DNA of 64,000 nt, from the NCBI GenBank assembly GCA_946894095.1, contig OX335659.1, forward strand, positions 6,579,501-6,643,500. The letters run 5' to 3'. Shown one piece after another: positions 54,269 to 64,000 of this stretch (positions within the stretch are counted from its first letter, which is position 1; every line of letters begins with the position of its first letter). The notes beneath the pieces were generated by a model. That model saw only the letters and a program-made list of their open reading frames with translations, ran no database searches and was not told the DNA's origin. The position numbers were made by a program, and so were the translations under genes. Source of the stretch: Incurvaria masculella. Its lineage: Eukaryota > Arthropoda > Insecta > Lepidoptera > Incurvariidae.

Positions 54269-54887
54269 AGAAGCAACGCTCCCTGACTATTTTTTTTCTA
54301 TTTCCAATAATTTTAGCGCCAAAGATGGCACGGTGTTACAAAAAAAACTGCCTAAAGGAGGAAAAAAATTAGCCACTTTCAGTTTCTTTTTACTGAGGTA
54401 ATTGCCGCAATTAACCGTGTGAACTCGATCAAACATGTCGACTTCATACAAAACCCCATTGTCATATTGTGCAGCGTCTTTAGTGCTAATACTATTTAAA
54501 ACATATTCATCACACTTTTTATCAGAAATGATGGTCATCACTTGGGCTATTAGCACCGTTTTCTTTGAAATGCATTTATTTTCCCAATTTCGACTTTCTG
54601 CAGAGCTATCTTACGTTCACAGCGAAATACTTGCGGAACTGCAAAACTGCGAATCTGCGGAATCGTGGAACTCTGAGCGACTCTAACGTCTATTATCTTG
54701 CAAAGATATTCTTATTCTATTAGAGTCCCTCGGATTTCCGCGTTTCCGCGTACTCGCAGTTTCGCAACTCAGCGAAAATCCCGCTCATGGGTTGCGGGTT
54801 GCAATCTGAATTGGCAGCCCTGCCTCTCTAAAAGCGGTGACGCCTCGACGCCGCAAGATGGCGCTGACGCGACGCGCTTCCCCGCAG

Positions 54888-55068
54888 GTTGGAGCACCTC
54901 GTGACGCAGATGCGCGCCAAGTTCAACGGGCTGCACGTGTCGCCCGGGCCGGCCTCGCTCGCGTCCGAGCCGGAGTCGCCGAGCGGGCGGCGGCCGCGGC
55001 GCACGAGCTCCGCCTCCGCCGGCGACCACCATGCCACCCTCGTGTTCGGGCCCGTCACCGACCTCTAG
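54888..55068 (+). CDS. Coiled-coil protein gene, exon 6 (C terminus)
   Basis: The acceptor TTCCCCGCAG precedes GTTGGAGCAC. The exon completes the Lys codon from exon 5 and runs to TAG at 55,066-55,068. It encodes the end of the coil (LEHLVTQMRAKFNGLH), a Pro/Ser-rich disordered segment (SLASEPESPSGRRPRRTSSA, likely phosphorylated) and the tail LVFGPVTDL. The final T-D-L fits a class I PDZ ligand (S/T-x-hydrophobic at the C terminus), which would suit a scaffold or junction role. All six exons total 1,350 bases with stop. Confidence 0.82.
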
Positions 55069-55466
55069 TGCCGACGCCGCTAGATGGCGCTGATCGAGTG
55101 CGGAGTCGCGCATCGCGATAGTACAGTCACAACGTGTATCTAAAACTGAGATCGATTCGTCGCATTAGGGACATGCAGGCGTATCTCACAATTATAGCTT
55201 TTATATAGATATATAGAATACAATATTAATTTTTTTGCTCTATTATTAATGTTTAAACTCTTAGCAAAGCTTTTTACCAGGTTATTTTTCACAGCATCAT
55301 TTGCATTATATTCACTAAAAATATGAAAGAAATCAGAGAAATTATCACTTTTTCAACTCAACTGCGAATTTAATAAAAATGAGAAACGCTACAGGCGACG
55401 GATGACGGATTGATAACTTCACTTTTACTTCACAGCAGTCATGTGAATACTATAAAAATTATATGA
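55069..55466 (+). other. Probable 3' untranslated region and flank of the coiled-coil gene
   Basis: Composition drops to AT-rich right after the stop. A candidate poly(A) signal AATAAA occurs at about 55,372. Nothing else was recognised. Confidence 0.4.
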
Positions 55467-56203
55467 GCCTCAATTCGGAGTTTTCACCTAAATTGGTGTT
55501 TATGCCAAACCCATCGGCTAGCGTTTTCAAATGTATGGAGAATTGAAGAGCGCACGCAGTGGGCGTTAAGCGATCTAACTAATTGTGGGTCGTTGACATC
55601 TTTTTCTTAAAAGAAAAGAGACAGTTTTTACATCATACGTCAACTAGTTGATAAAGTAATTGATGAATTCAACTAGCTGAAAGTAAGAAGTAGTTGAACG
55701 TAAATGACAGAGTTGATTCAACCGCTGCAAAGTTTCGTTAATTTCGTTTAGCAATTAACCTTTTTAGAATAAAACGGATCCAGATGTCCGTTGAGCTTTG
55801 CGCTTCGTTAAACAAAATGGAGCGCAACGATCAACAGCAACCAACATAGTTGATTTTTTTAACTAGTTGATTTGTCGAGGCAAAACTAGTTGAACAGTTG
55901 ACGTAGAAAAAACAGTGGAATCAACTAGTTCGTTAATATAATGCCCACGACTTAAGCGAACTAACATTTGCGAGTCTCGGTTTGATTTGACATCTAAGAC
56001 ATCGTCGCTGTAAATACGTTGACTTGCCGCTTACACCGACTCCACGGTTTCATACAAATCGGTAGTCCGAGTTTGATTTTGACGGCTTGAAGAAGTACAA
56101 CCACAGAATAAGTAGTTAAAACTTGTATGGGTTTGACCTTTGTTACGTAACTTCGAAGTTCCATAAACGCCCACTTAGGTGACAACTCGGACTGCCCATA
56201 CTG
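55467..56203 (-). mobile_element. CAGAGTGGGCAGTCT-family MITE, copy 4, with a nested insertion
   Basis: The diverged halves at 55,470-55,573 and 55,952-56,203 carry the family's GGGCGTTAAGCGA, ACATTTGCGAGTC and TTGAAGAAGTACAACCACAG blocks. About 380 bases lie between them, flanked by TTAAGCGA on both sides. This suggests an 8-base target duplication. Confidence 0.6.
55574..55951. mobile_element. Insertion with repeated ACTAGTTGA motifs
   Basis: TTAAGCGA occurs at both boundaries. The inserted DNA holds five ACTAGTTGA/TCAACTAGT-type motifs. Terminal inverted repeats are weak. The 8-base duplication hints at hAT-type movement, but this is tentative. Confidence 0.4.
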
Positions 56204-57266
56204 ATGAAATTTTGGGTGTAGAAAACTATTATGATAGAGAAAGAGAACAATGGAAAATTGCAATTTACAAAAGCTTTGTAAATTACCATTTTTTTTGAGC
56301 TGAGCAGTATTTTTTAATGTGACCACTGCATGTAGTATAATCAGTCAAATCAAAATAACAACGTTTATTGCACTTAAATCATACACAATGGTAGCACTCA
56401 ATGCCTATGGCATCTTCCGCCCGTGTACCGTTTTAACATGATCAGGCAAGGGTTGGTGCTTGGCAAAGAAATGTAAAAAAATAAAATAGTACTAAAATTC
56501 AAATGAATGAATCAACCATCAAAGCGAGCGATAAGATGAGAGCCGTAGACGTGAAAGAATTTTCGGCCAGAGAAAATCAAGCGATGGGCGCCATTTGCTT
56601 GAAAAGTCAATCATCCCACAATAAGAAGAAGTTATGACAAAATGCTATATTGGCGCGTTATGTATACGTCACTACAATTGCCCTGGCACCAGGAATCAAG
56701 ATGTTTCATGACTACGCGCTATTGACCATTGCAATTTGAGTTAACGTGCCAATGCAAAAGTACGCGCGGTCGGTCAGTTTACACGGCGCGAACTAAAGAG
56801 GTGTCACGCTCGCGTAATTGTATTTGTGTTTCCTGTTATATCCCGCACGCCTCCTTATTACTAGCATTAATTGCTGTTTGATCGTTCTGCACAGTCAATA
56901 TTTAGCAATAAAAGTCGCGTTGGCCATTTACATAACTATTTTAGTAAAATTTGTAAGGCAAATATTTGTGAAAATATCGTTTTTAAAATGCTATATGGTT
57001 TTAGTTACTTATTTTTTTTACAATCGCTCTCTAATAAATATATGATTAACCGATAGGTTTTAAATATAATATAGAATGGTGCAGGTACTTTTAAAATAAA
57101 AGTTCAAGTGTGAAGTTCGATGCGTGCGAAAAGGGTTCCGCACCAAAATGTATTCAACCATGAATATATTGATACTACAAGTCGTTCAACCTATAATTGC
57201 TATCCTTTTCCTGCATGGAATGCAGAATGAAATGGTTTTTTTAGATTAGGGGTACGAGTCAACTGA
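56204..57266. other. AT-rich flank without a recognised gene
   Basis: On the minus strand AAGTGCAATAAACGTTGTTA near 56,370 looks like a transcript 3' end with AATAAA. No open frame leads into it, so it may be a retroelement or UTR piece. Confidence 0.3.
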
Positions 57267-57890
57267 TTTTTTTTTTATGTGACTGGACATGGATGGCTAA
57301 TACCACACTTTCTGTCATGGTATTAGCCCAACACACCACATGGGAACTAGTTGCCATGCCAGGACCTTCCTTATATTGCACGGCTACATTGAACTGGACG
57401 GAAAACACGGACAATTTTGTTTGAAAAATGTCACGGCTTTTCACGCGGCAGGTAGAGATATTCTCCGACGTTTCGAGCTAATCGTTCAGCCCGTTGTCAA
57501 GGAGGCATCCGCCGCGCTCGTGCGCAGCAGACGGGCTGAACGATTAGCTCGAAACGTCGGAGAATATCTCTACCTGCCGCGTGAAAAGCCGTAACATTTT
57601 TCAAACATGTCTAACGTCCGCGGTAACCTCAAAAGTATCATACGGACAATTTTAATTGCCGCTTCGAACATCGTTTATCCAATGAGATGGTACCAACCCG
57701 GGCGGGATTTACCCTACCACCTAGTGAGTAAGGAAGGGGACCTACAGTTTAACGTGGAATCCGAACCACGGCCAGCCTCTCTCAACGGTCGAATGATCAC
57801 CCATCCAAGACCAGACCGGACCCAGCGTTGCTTAACTTCGGAGAGCGATCGCCGAAGTGTCGCGCCACTGGGCCATTGAGGCTGACAACA
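57267..57890 (-). mobile_element. SINE with 5S-rRNA-like head (reverse), interrupted by a foldback element
   Basis: The reverse copy starts with the T-run side (GTGACTGGACATGGATGGCT) and ends with the 5S-like head (CTTAACTTCGGAGAGCGATC, GTCGCGCCACTGGGCC). Sequence between is family-typical except for about 225 inserted bases at 57,419-57,642. Confidence 0.8.
57419..57642. mobile_element. Foldback insertion with target duplication CGGACAATTTT
   Basis: CGGACAATTTT occurs at 57,408-57,418 and again at 57,643-57,653, and the uninterrupted SINE at 61,264 has it once. The insert has ~75-base arms: GTCACGGCTTTTCACGCGGC at the left and GCCGCGTGAAAAGCCGTAAC at the right, meeting around CAGCCCGTTGTCAAGG. 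It ends CTCAAAAGTATCAT. Related arms occur at 340-470 and 62,175-62,250. The 11-base duplication and one-sided extra tail suggest LINE-type insertion of an inverted dimer rather than a cut-and-paste element. Confidence 0.7.
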
Positions 57891-59978
57891 TTGAGGCTTG
57901 GTAGATTTCAGCAATATATCTGATGTAAAATTACAGTGGTTAAATCGGATTATTTGACAATATGCTGGTTAAAAGGCTTACTATGCCAATTTATTTTCAC
58001 CGTAACATCCGAGACTCCTTTTCCTTAACAGTTGTTGCTGCTTGAATAATCCAAATTATTTCTGCTTGGAAAACCATAGGGTGCATCTCTAGCGATATGG
58101 ATCTATGTATGTATATTCAGCACTGGTTAGAATATTCCTGCCCAATTACCATCCTTGATTCGTGACAATGAAGATCCTTTCCCTAACAGTCTCTGGGGTC
58201 TTTTTCCAACATATACGTTATTTCTACTTATTTTAAAAATCTGATTGTAATGCTTCAGTGTATATGCCGATGTATAACACTCAATTAATGAGATAACGGT
58301 AATGTCATATTTATTTAATATATAAAAATATCAAAGTCTGATATTAGCCTTGCTTGTCCAGTACTACAAAAATATCGGAGTATAATAGACGGACGTACAG
58401 ACTGTTTTCCCTATAGGATCCGAAACCATTGAAACCGCAATCATTTTAACCATTAATAATAATGTTAAAGGCAATATATGAGTAGTTATACAAAGCTGCC
58501 AATTTTAAATTTGAGGCATGTTGATATTTGCATTTGTATCATTGCACCATTTCATTGATACTGGGTTGTATAGGTGGATATTAGTGATATAATTTTATAT
58601 AAAACTCAATTATCTTTTTAGGGTAGCAATGCTAGTGTGTGGTATGTTTATAATTTTTTATGCACATTTAACACTAAGTATATGAGTGGATAACGATCAA
58701 ATATTAGGTTTAAATTTGTAGATACTTTGTTGTTTTATTTAAAGTTGTGATTGTATTTTTCTTCAAATTGGTCTGGTTTTGTGTGATTTTCGTATGCTCG
58801 TTTTTAATATTTTTTTTCAATAAATGAAGGGTGTATTGTAAGACATGTCTCCATCTTACAGAAATAATGATAACAATTTAAATGGGTCTTTTTAGATTCC
58901 ATGATAACTAAGAAAAAAAAAACCAGTGTCCATACATTCGGATTAACATAATCGTGATAGGGGTTTTGTTGTATGATATACATAACTATGCTCAGAGGAT
59001 CTGGCATTGATTTTATTAATGACTGACTGTTTTCAGCCGCTTTCAGGATATCCTTCGATGTGAAAAAGCAGCTTCAGGAGTGCAGTATACGAACTTGAGT
59101 GGCAGTATGTAGCTTGTTATGTGTGCGACTGTACATAGTTCATACCAAGTATCCCTCGGCAAACAAGGTAGGTAGTGATGATAATGTTAGAGAGAAAGTA
59201 ACTTAACAAAACACACGAGGTAAGATATAGACGGTTCACGTAATACTCTCAAAAGTTAAAATATTTTTTAATTAAATAATCAATGCTTTTATGCTTGTAG
59301 TTCCTTTTCTACGCAACTAGCGTACTGATCAGTTACCGTTTCTGTGTCTAATAAATAGATTATTCGTCGAATGTCAGTGTGTTTACATCGCATTATCTTG
59401 CCTTGTTGTGTGAACTTTACAAAATACTTTATGAGTTACGTTGCAGAGAGCTGCAATATAATGTAATAATAATTAACAATTTTATTAATAATATATTTTC
59501 ACAAATTAGTCAAACCGACAAGCAATATATTACCATATTTAGGTTTAGTGTGAGTAATGCACATATATTAACAACAATTAGTTAGGTATCCACATATACT
59601 TGATATTATAATCTTAGTGAGTTGTAATCATGAAATTGTTCGAAAATGTGCCTTATATAATGTGAATTGGTAACTATTCCGCCCACTAACATTAGTCAAA
59701 ACAACTATTTTAAAATAGTGGAAGAAATATAATGTAACATTCGATGCACCGCGACCCACCTGGATTAGATATGAAACAGAAATACTCAAATTTTCTTTTC
59801 TTGTGCCATTGCATAGTGCCTATGTAAATACTTTCTAAATTTGATCATAAATCCAGTGATACATCACTTAGGAAGGAACCGGCGGGGTCAGACCAAAGTT
59901 TGCACTTCTGGTTGTAAAAGAAAATTGAAAATACGTTGTCTTTAGCGATAATTGTGGGAGGTAACTTATACGTAGAAT
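57891..59978. other. AT-rich stretch without recognised features
   Basis: No exon-like rise in GC, RNA gene or clear repeat boundary was found over about 2 kb. Short open frames have AT-driven composition. Confidence 0.5.
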
Positions 59979-60231
59979 CAAGGGCGTCGCCAGCCAATGG
60001 CGCGGGGGGGGGGGGGGGCAAGTTGACTTTACCTACTACAATTCATACTTTTCTCATTCTCATTGGTGAATTCATTCGAGTTTCGACGTACGGGAATGAT
60101 AGTTCAAGGCTTGAACTTCAAGCAAATCAACTCAAAGACTTACGACTTTGGTTGCATTATATTTGGCAACTTTTTTAGAATCTCTAGGGGGGGCAGCTGC
60201 CCCTCCCTGCCCCCCCTTGGCGACGCCCTTG
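59979..60231. mobile_element. hAT-type MITE with 8-base target duplication
   Basis: Ends CAAGGGCGTCGCCAGCC and TTGGCGACGCCCTTG are inverted partners. CGTAGAAT flanks both sides (59,971-59,978 and 60,232-60,239). An 8-base duplication and CA-start ends are the hAT signature. It is 253 bases, with a G run of about 14 near the left end and a C-rich run at the right. Confidence 0.85.
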
Positions 60232-60494
60232 CGTAGAATATTTTGGAAAATCGGATTAAACCGTAAAGGAAGGTAATGTTTTATCACCGTAAGTGCTTAC
60301 TTTTTGCTGACCCTATTTTGAACATTATTAGTTGTAGTACTTCCACAGGTATCCAGATATCATTTCGCATGTAATTGACAGATGTTGAAATTTTACAGTA
60401 GTAACAATATAATTAAATAATCTTTGACCTACCTATACTCTTTGTTTTACTGACAACATTTTCAGAAAATCCCAGAAAACCGCGTTTTCAACAC

Positions 60495-60780
60495 GGCTAA
60501 GCGTACGCTGCACGGTTCTGTTCCGCGAAGAATTCTGCGTGGCACCATACGCTTAGCCATCAATCAGCACACACAAACCTTAGTGGTTTAACTGGACGTT
60601 TTTCCACCACGCTGTGACCATAAGCAGGCTACAATCTGCGCCTGTAGGGCCGGGGCGCAGCCGACGACCTGTAGTTGACGTCTGACTGGACGAAGCGTCA
60701 GAGGTCCTCCAGGTCGCGTCGCGAATCCTGATGATGTCCACAGTGTGGTGGACGAACCGTCGAGCTAAATAAGTAAGCTG
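60495..60780. repeat. Hairpin and GC-rich palindromic segment
   Basis: GGCTAAGCGTA (60,495) and TACGCTTAGCC (ending 60,558) form an 11-base stem. A GC-rich block with further short inverted pieces (GCGTCAGAGGTCCTCCAGGT) follows to about 60,770. It is probably an unclassified mobile element. Confidence 0.4.
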
Positions 60781-60942
60781 AAAACTGTTTATCCATAAAT
60801 ATAAACTATGTATCGAACAGTGAAAATGTTTTTATGCAAATTTGTGTAGAATCAGGCGTGAATAATTTTTGAGATAAAATGCTCAGAAATTACTTATTAT
60901 TGCTGCCTATCCATATCATCGTTTTTTTGCCGATTTTGGACC

Positions 60943-60957
60943 CCCCCCCCCCCCCCC
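60943..60957. repeat. Poly(C) tract
   Basis: An uninterrupted run of about 15-17 C bases followed by TCGCTAC. Its length may be unreliable in any read-based assembly. Confidence 0.8.
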
Positions 60958-61042
60958 TCGCTACTACAATCATCCCATCGTCATCATCCAAAGAACCCTC
61001 AACTGAAAGTTGAAAACTGAAGTTATTTTCATTAAAGTAATG

Positions 61043-61432
61043 TTGTCAGCCTCAGTGGCCCAGTGGCGCGACACTTCGGCGATCGCTCTCCGAAGTTAAG
61101 CAACGCTGGGTCCGGTCTGGTCTTGGATGGGTGACCATTCGACCGTTGAGAGAGGCTGGCCGTGGTTCGGATTCCACGTTAAGCTGTAGGTCCCCTTCCT
61201 TACTAGGTGGTAGGGTTTATCCCGCCCGGGTTGGTACCATCGCATTGGATGAACGATGGTCGAAGCGGCAATGAAAATTGTCCGTGTTTTCCATCCAGTT
61301 CAATGTAGCCGTGCAATATAAGGAAGGTCCTGGCATGGCACCTAGTTCCCATGTGGTGTGTTGGGCTATTACCATGACAGAACTTGTGGTATTAGCCATC
61401 CATGTCCAGTCACATAAAAAAAAAAAAAAAAT
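61043..61432 (+). mobile_element. SINE with 5S-rRNA-like head, best full copy
   Basis: The head at 61,081-61,135 reads CCGAAGTTAAGCAACGCTGG, then GGTCTTGGATGGGTGACC. This matches the internal promoter region of eukaryotic 5S rRNA (box A, intermediate element, box C). The shared body follows (TACTAGGTGGTAGGG, CGCCCGGGTTGGTACCATCG, CAGTTCAATGTAGCCGTG), then the tail TATTAGCCATCCATGTCCAG and an A15 run. The 5S acceptor helix is missing, so this is a SINE and not a 5S gene. Confidence 0.8.
61081..61135 (+). promoter_or_regulatory. 5S-type internal Pol III control region in the SINE head
   Basis: AAGTTAAGCAACGCTGGG and TTGGATGGGTGACC correspond to boxes A and C of 5S genes, in proper order and spacing. 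This would recruit TFIIIA-type initiation. Activity is inferred. Confidence 0.55.
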
Positions 61433-61455
61433 TATGCAACGAAATAGTTGTTTAA

Positions 61456-61992
61456 GGTGGCCCAACCCGGCGGTACTAACCCATTCGCGGGCACGGTACA
61501 AAACCGTGCTGTTGCGCTTTTGGACCTTCTCTGTTTCAAAGAAAAAGACAGGCTCCGTGATGAGGAAGATGCAACATGTCCACAAAAAGACAATCTGCAT
61601 AGTGTATGATTTGGTAAGATTTGCGAAAATTTTAATTTAAAAACGACTTATAGCTAAAAGTAAACCACGACCGCTGTAGTAAAAAATCGAACAAAAACCA
61701 AATAGATTATAAATATTGATTAAATAAGCTATGATGACTAATGTTTTTAAGATGTTCTTACTTTATCATTGCGTAATCCACCTCCAAAGTTATTGTATAA
61801 AACGCGCGAAAAATGCGAACTTTCGGACCTTATAACTTAGAAACGAAACACAATTTTACAATGCCAATGGTCATCAGACATCTAGTTCGATCAAATAAAG
61901 CTATTTTGAGCAAAATTTTGGATTTCTGACAAGAAATATGGGCGAGATCTACTTTCCCCTTTTGTATGGGGAGATGAGCGGGATGGGCCGCC
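61456..61992 (+). mobile_element. TTAA-flanked MITE, copy 7
   Basis: 537 bases with TTAA at 61,452 and 61,993. Right end CGGGATGGGCCGCC has two changes relative to the family. It inserted just after the A tail of the neighbouring SINE. Confidence 0.85.
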
Positions 61993-62169
61993 TTAAATAT
62001 TACTTTTACGAATGCACAATTTTTGCATTTGTTATTACAAGTTTTTAGGAGAAGACATGTAAAGGCACAGGCAATTATGATAGAAGGTGAAGCATAGGTA
62101 GGTTAGGCTAAGACAGGATAAAAATTACATTCTAAAATTGAAAAATTTACACAAATAAAAAAATTAATC

Positions 62170-62252
62170 TATCTACCTGCCGCGTGAAAAGCCGTAACAT
62201 TTTTCAAACATGTCTAACGACCGCGGTAACCTCAAAAGTATCATACATCTAT
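62170..62252 (+). repeat. Right-arm fragment of the foldback element
   Basis: CTACCTGCCGCGTGAAAAGC, CATTTTTCAAACATGTCTAA and CCTCAAAAGTATCATAC match the right arm and tail of the insertion at 57,419-57,642. The left arm is absent, so this resembles a 5'-truncated retroelement 3' end. Confidence 0.6.
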
Positions 62253-62732
62253 GTAATGTCTGTTTTTTGTAAATTTTCTTTATTAGTTTCCCATGGGGTT
62301 TCCACCAATGCTTTCAAATCTAGGATCATCCCTTTATCCAAAAATGACGTCAATCAATTTTGTCAATTCCCCTACTATATACTTGATATGACCATCATGC
62401 GCTGACCAGACCCCTCCCCAATATCAAATGACGTAATATATAGATGGCCCCTTAGCACGAAGCACCAACAAATAAAAGCATATTTTTTATCATAATTACT
62501 TTGTATTGACTTGAACAATGTCCCATCCTGCTTCCTATTACTTAACTGTTACACCCTTGTAAAACTAATTTCCCGAGGACAAGCATTTTACCGAACTACC
62601 TTCATTCGCGCCAAGCGAATGAAAAACTGTGGGTCGCCAGTGTCTCGCGGCAAATGTCGATGCCGGCGGACGTTCTGCTGGCTGAGCACGTCCGCGTAGC
62701 GTAGCGTCTACGCACCACAAAAATACCTTAAG

Positions 62733-62811
62733 TGCCGTGCACGGAAACCTGGTGGAGACGGAATCCGAGGAGTCAGGAGGGCTGCAGACCACACTACGCT
62801 TCTGGTGAGTC
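62733..62811 (+). CDS. Possible internal exon (low confidence)
   Basis: The frame reads AVHGNLVETESEESGGLQTT then LRF up to a GTGAGTCC donor just after 62,811. An acceptor is poor (CCTTAAG, no pyrimidine tract). Composition is coding-like compared with the flanks. No adjoining exon was found and the product is not recognised. It may belong to a gene continuing beyond 64,000. Confidence 0.25.
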
Positions 62812-63633
62812 CTCTCCTATCCTACCTATAGTCCGTTCAAGTCAGGGTTAAATTGGTCAAATAATTAGTCTATACAGTCCACTACTCGAAGTAGGTATTT
62901 CGGTAGCGACCCATTTGCTGCTGTCGCCCTAGACTATAGAACTTAAGTATTTGGAAATAATAAAATTCAAATAAAAATAAATGATGTTCGTAGATTTTCT
63001 TTTTGCTGGTTATGGACTCAGTGTAATAATTTGTTGGCGTTGGTTTGATATCCGTTCGGTTGCACCGAGATTGCAGGGCGGAAATGCAACTGATAGATTT
63101 ATTCTACAAGTATTTTTGATGACATTGCTTCTGAGTTGTGAATCAAACCTATTTTAACCTTCCCAAACCCTGAGACAGAATATTCGGTTCTGAAGGGGCA
63201 GAAATGGCACCATTTATTTTTATAATATGATGTGTTTGTTGTGTATTGTTTGCCTAAGGTATTGTGTAGGAATAATGTTTAATTTCAAGTAATTGTCTCC
63301 ATAATTGCTAATCGGTCTACTGCTCATGATACCCAAAGGTAGACTGGTAGCGAATGCCTCCGGCATTAAGTTGTACCTTTTGCCCATTGCTTTTGCCAGA
63401 TTTTTTAGTGCAATAAACGAATATAAATAAAGTAACTTATACATTCGTCAATGTTATCAACCCAGTATTTAAAATTGAAATTTTCTACGCATTCGTGCGA
63501 GCTCGAGTGGCGTCAGATAATTACGAGTTCAATAGCATTTTAACCCTCAACTAGAAAGCAATTTGGATAAGAAAAACAAGGGCATTATTTTGAATATTTT
63601 CAATAAAAACACAAAAAGAACAATGGGCATTAG

Positions 63634-63800
63634 CCGGGGCGCGCGTGCCGGTCGCGTGGCGACGCACCGCCGCCATCTTGCCGCGATGGGTGGGAACATC
63701 CGGCGGCGCGACGCGCTTCCGGTCAGCGACGCGTGCGCCGCCACGCGGCAGACGCCGCCGCCGAGTTATTGGAGGTGTGTAGGGGCGATTGAGGTGAGAA
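63634..63800 (+). promoter_or_regulatory. GC-rich candidate promoter with a YY1/Pho-type site
   Basis: A sharp CpG-rich island holds GCCGCCATCTTG at about 63,669, a canonical YY1/Pho-type element often placed at transcription starts. A GTGTGTAGGG donor-like site lies near 63,775 after CCGAGTTATTGGAG. This could be the first, non-coding exon of a gene starting here and leaving the window. The overlapping 105-codon frame is not recognisable. Confidence 0.3.
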
Positions 63801-63909
63801 CTGAAGGTGTAGGTGAGGTGTCCGAGCGTGTGACGTCGACGGTGGATCGTGGGGTCGAAAGGCAGGCGTCTTCTAAGTAAGCATTGCTCATTGGATGGTT
63901 AGGTAGTAA

Positions 63910-64000
63910 CTCGACATGGGTGGCCAATACCACACCCACGGTAATATTAGCTCAACTCCCCGCATTTTCCTAGGGATTAGGTGCCATGCCAGGACCATCC
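63910..64000 (-). mobile_element. SINE 3' end (reverse), cut by the window edge
   Basis: GACATGGGTGGCCAATACCA, TTAGGTGCCATGCCAGGACC match the SINE tail in reverse. The copy continues past 64,000. Confidence 0.65.

Noticed and set aside
61081..61135. A functional 5S rRNA gene
   Set aside because: Only the internal control region is present. The terminal helix is missing, and the sequence runs into a SINE body and A tail.

Overview
The window looks like nuclear DNA of an insect, most probably a moth or butterfly. The reasons are its AT-rich introns and intergenic DNA, CCTAA-type telomere-like repeats, a dense load of small inverted-repeat (MITE-like) and SINE elements of a style familiar from Lepidoptera, split genes with GT-AG introns, and a eukaryotic tRNA gene. 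Protein-coding content is small: perhaps 4-6% of the bases. Most short open reading frames are chance or lie in repeats.

Layout. Bases 1-11,100 hold repeats: an Ala-tRNA-like SINE, two Helitron-like elements, a telomeric-repeat palindrome, CRE-containing MITEs and the first of seven TTAA-flanked MITEs. Bases 11,134-11,628 are the last coding exon of a plus-strand gene that enters from upstream in the window or outside it; I do not recognise it. Bases 12,200-19,200 are AT-rich with MITEs and SINE pieces.

The main gene runs from 19,224 to 55,068 on the plus strand. Six exons join in phase with consensus splice sites to give a 449-residue coiled-coil protein ending in a class I PDZ-ligand-like tail. 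I do not recognise the family. Its third intron is about 22 kb and holds several passengers. One is a tandem Ty3/Gypsy-type retroelement, LTR-internal-LTR-internal-LTR, at 27,685-32,876 on the minus strand with a 4-base target duplication. Another is a complete-looking three-exon minus-strand gene for a Myb/SANT-like DNA-binding protein (33,547-35,716). A tRNA-Val(AAC) gene lies at 47,740-47,812, and a decayed non-LTR reverse-transcriptase C terminus lies near 45 kb.

Directly downstream of exon 4 (48,604-48,698) lies the most striking structure. A tandem array of seven ~126-base units extends to about 49,660. Each unit resembles exon 4 plus its flanking splice sites, so the array looks like serial duplication and decay of a coding exon. 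A possible THAP-domain first exon (50,273) lies in the same intron. Bases 55,069-64,000 are the gene's 3' flank, then more SINEs, MITEs, a hAT-type MITE with an 8-base target duplication, and a GC-rich possible promoter near 63.7 kb. All exon joins and repeat identities were worked out by eye and no search was run.
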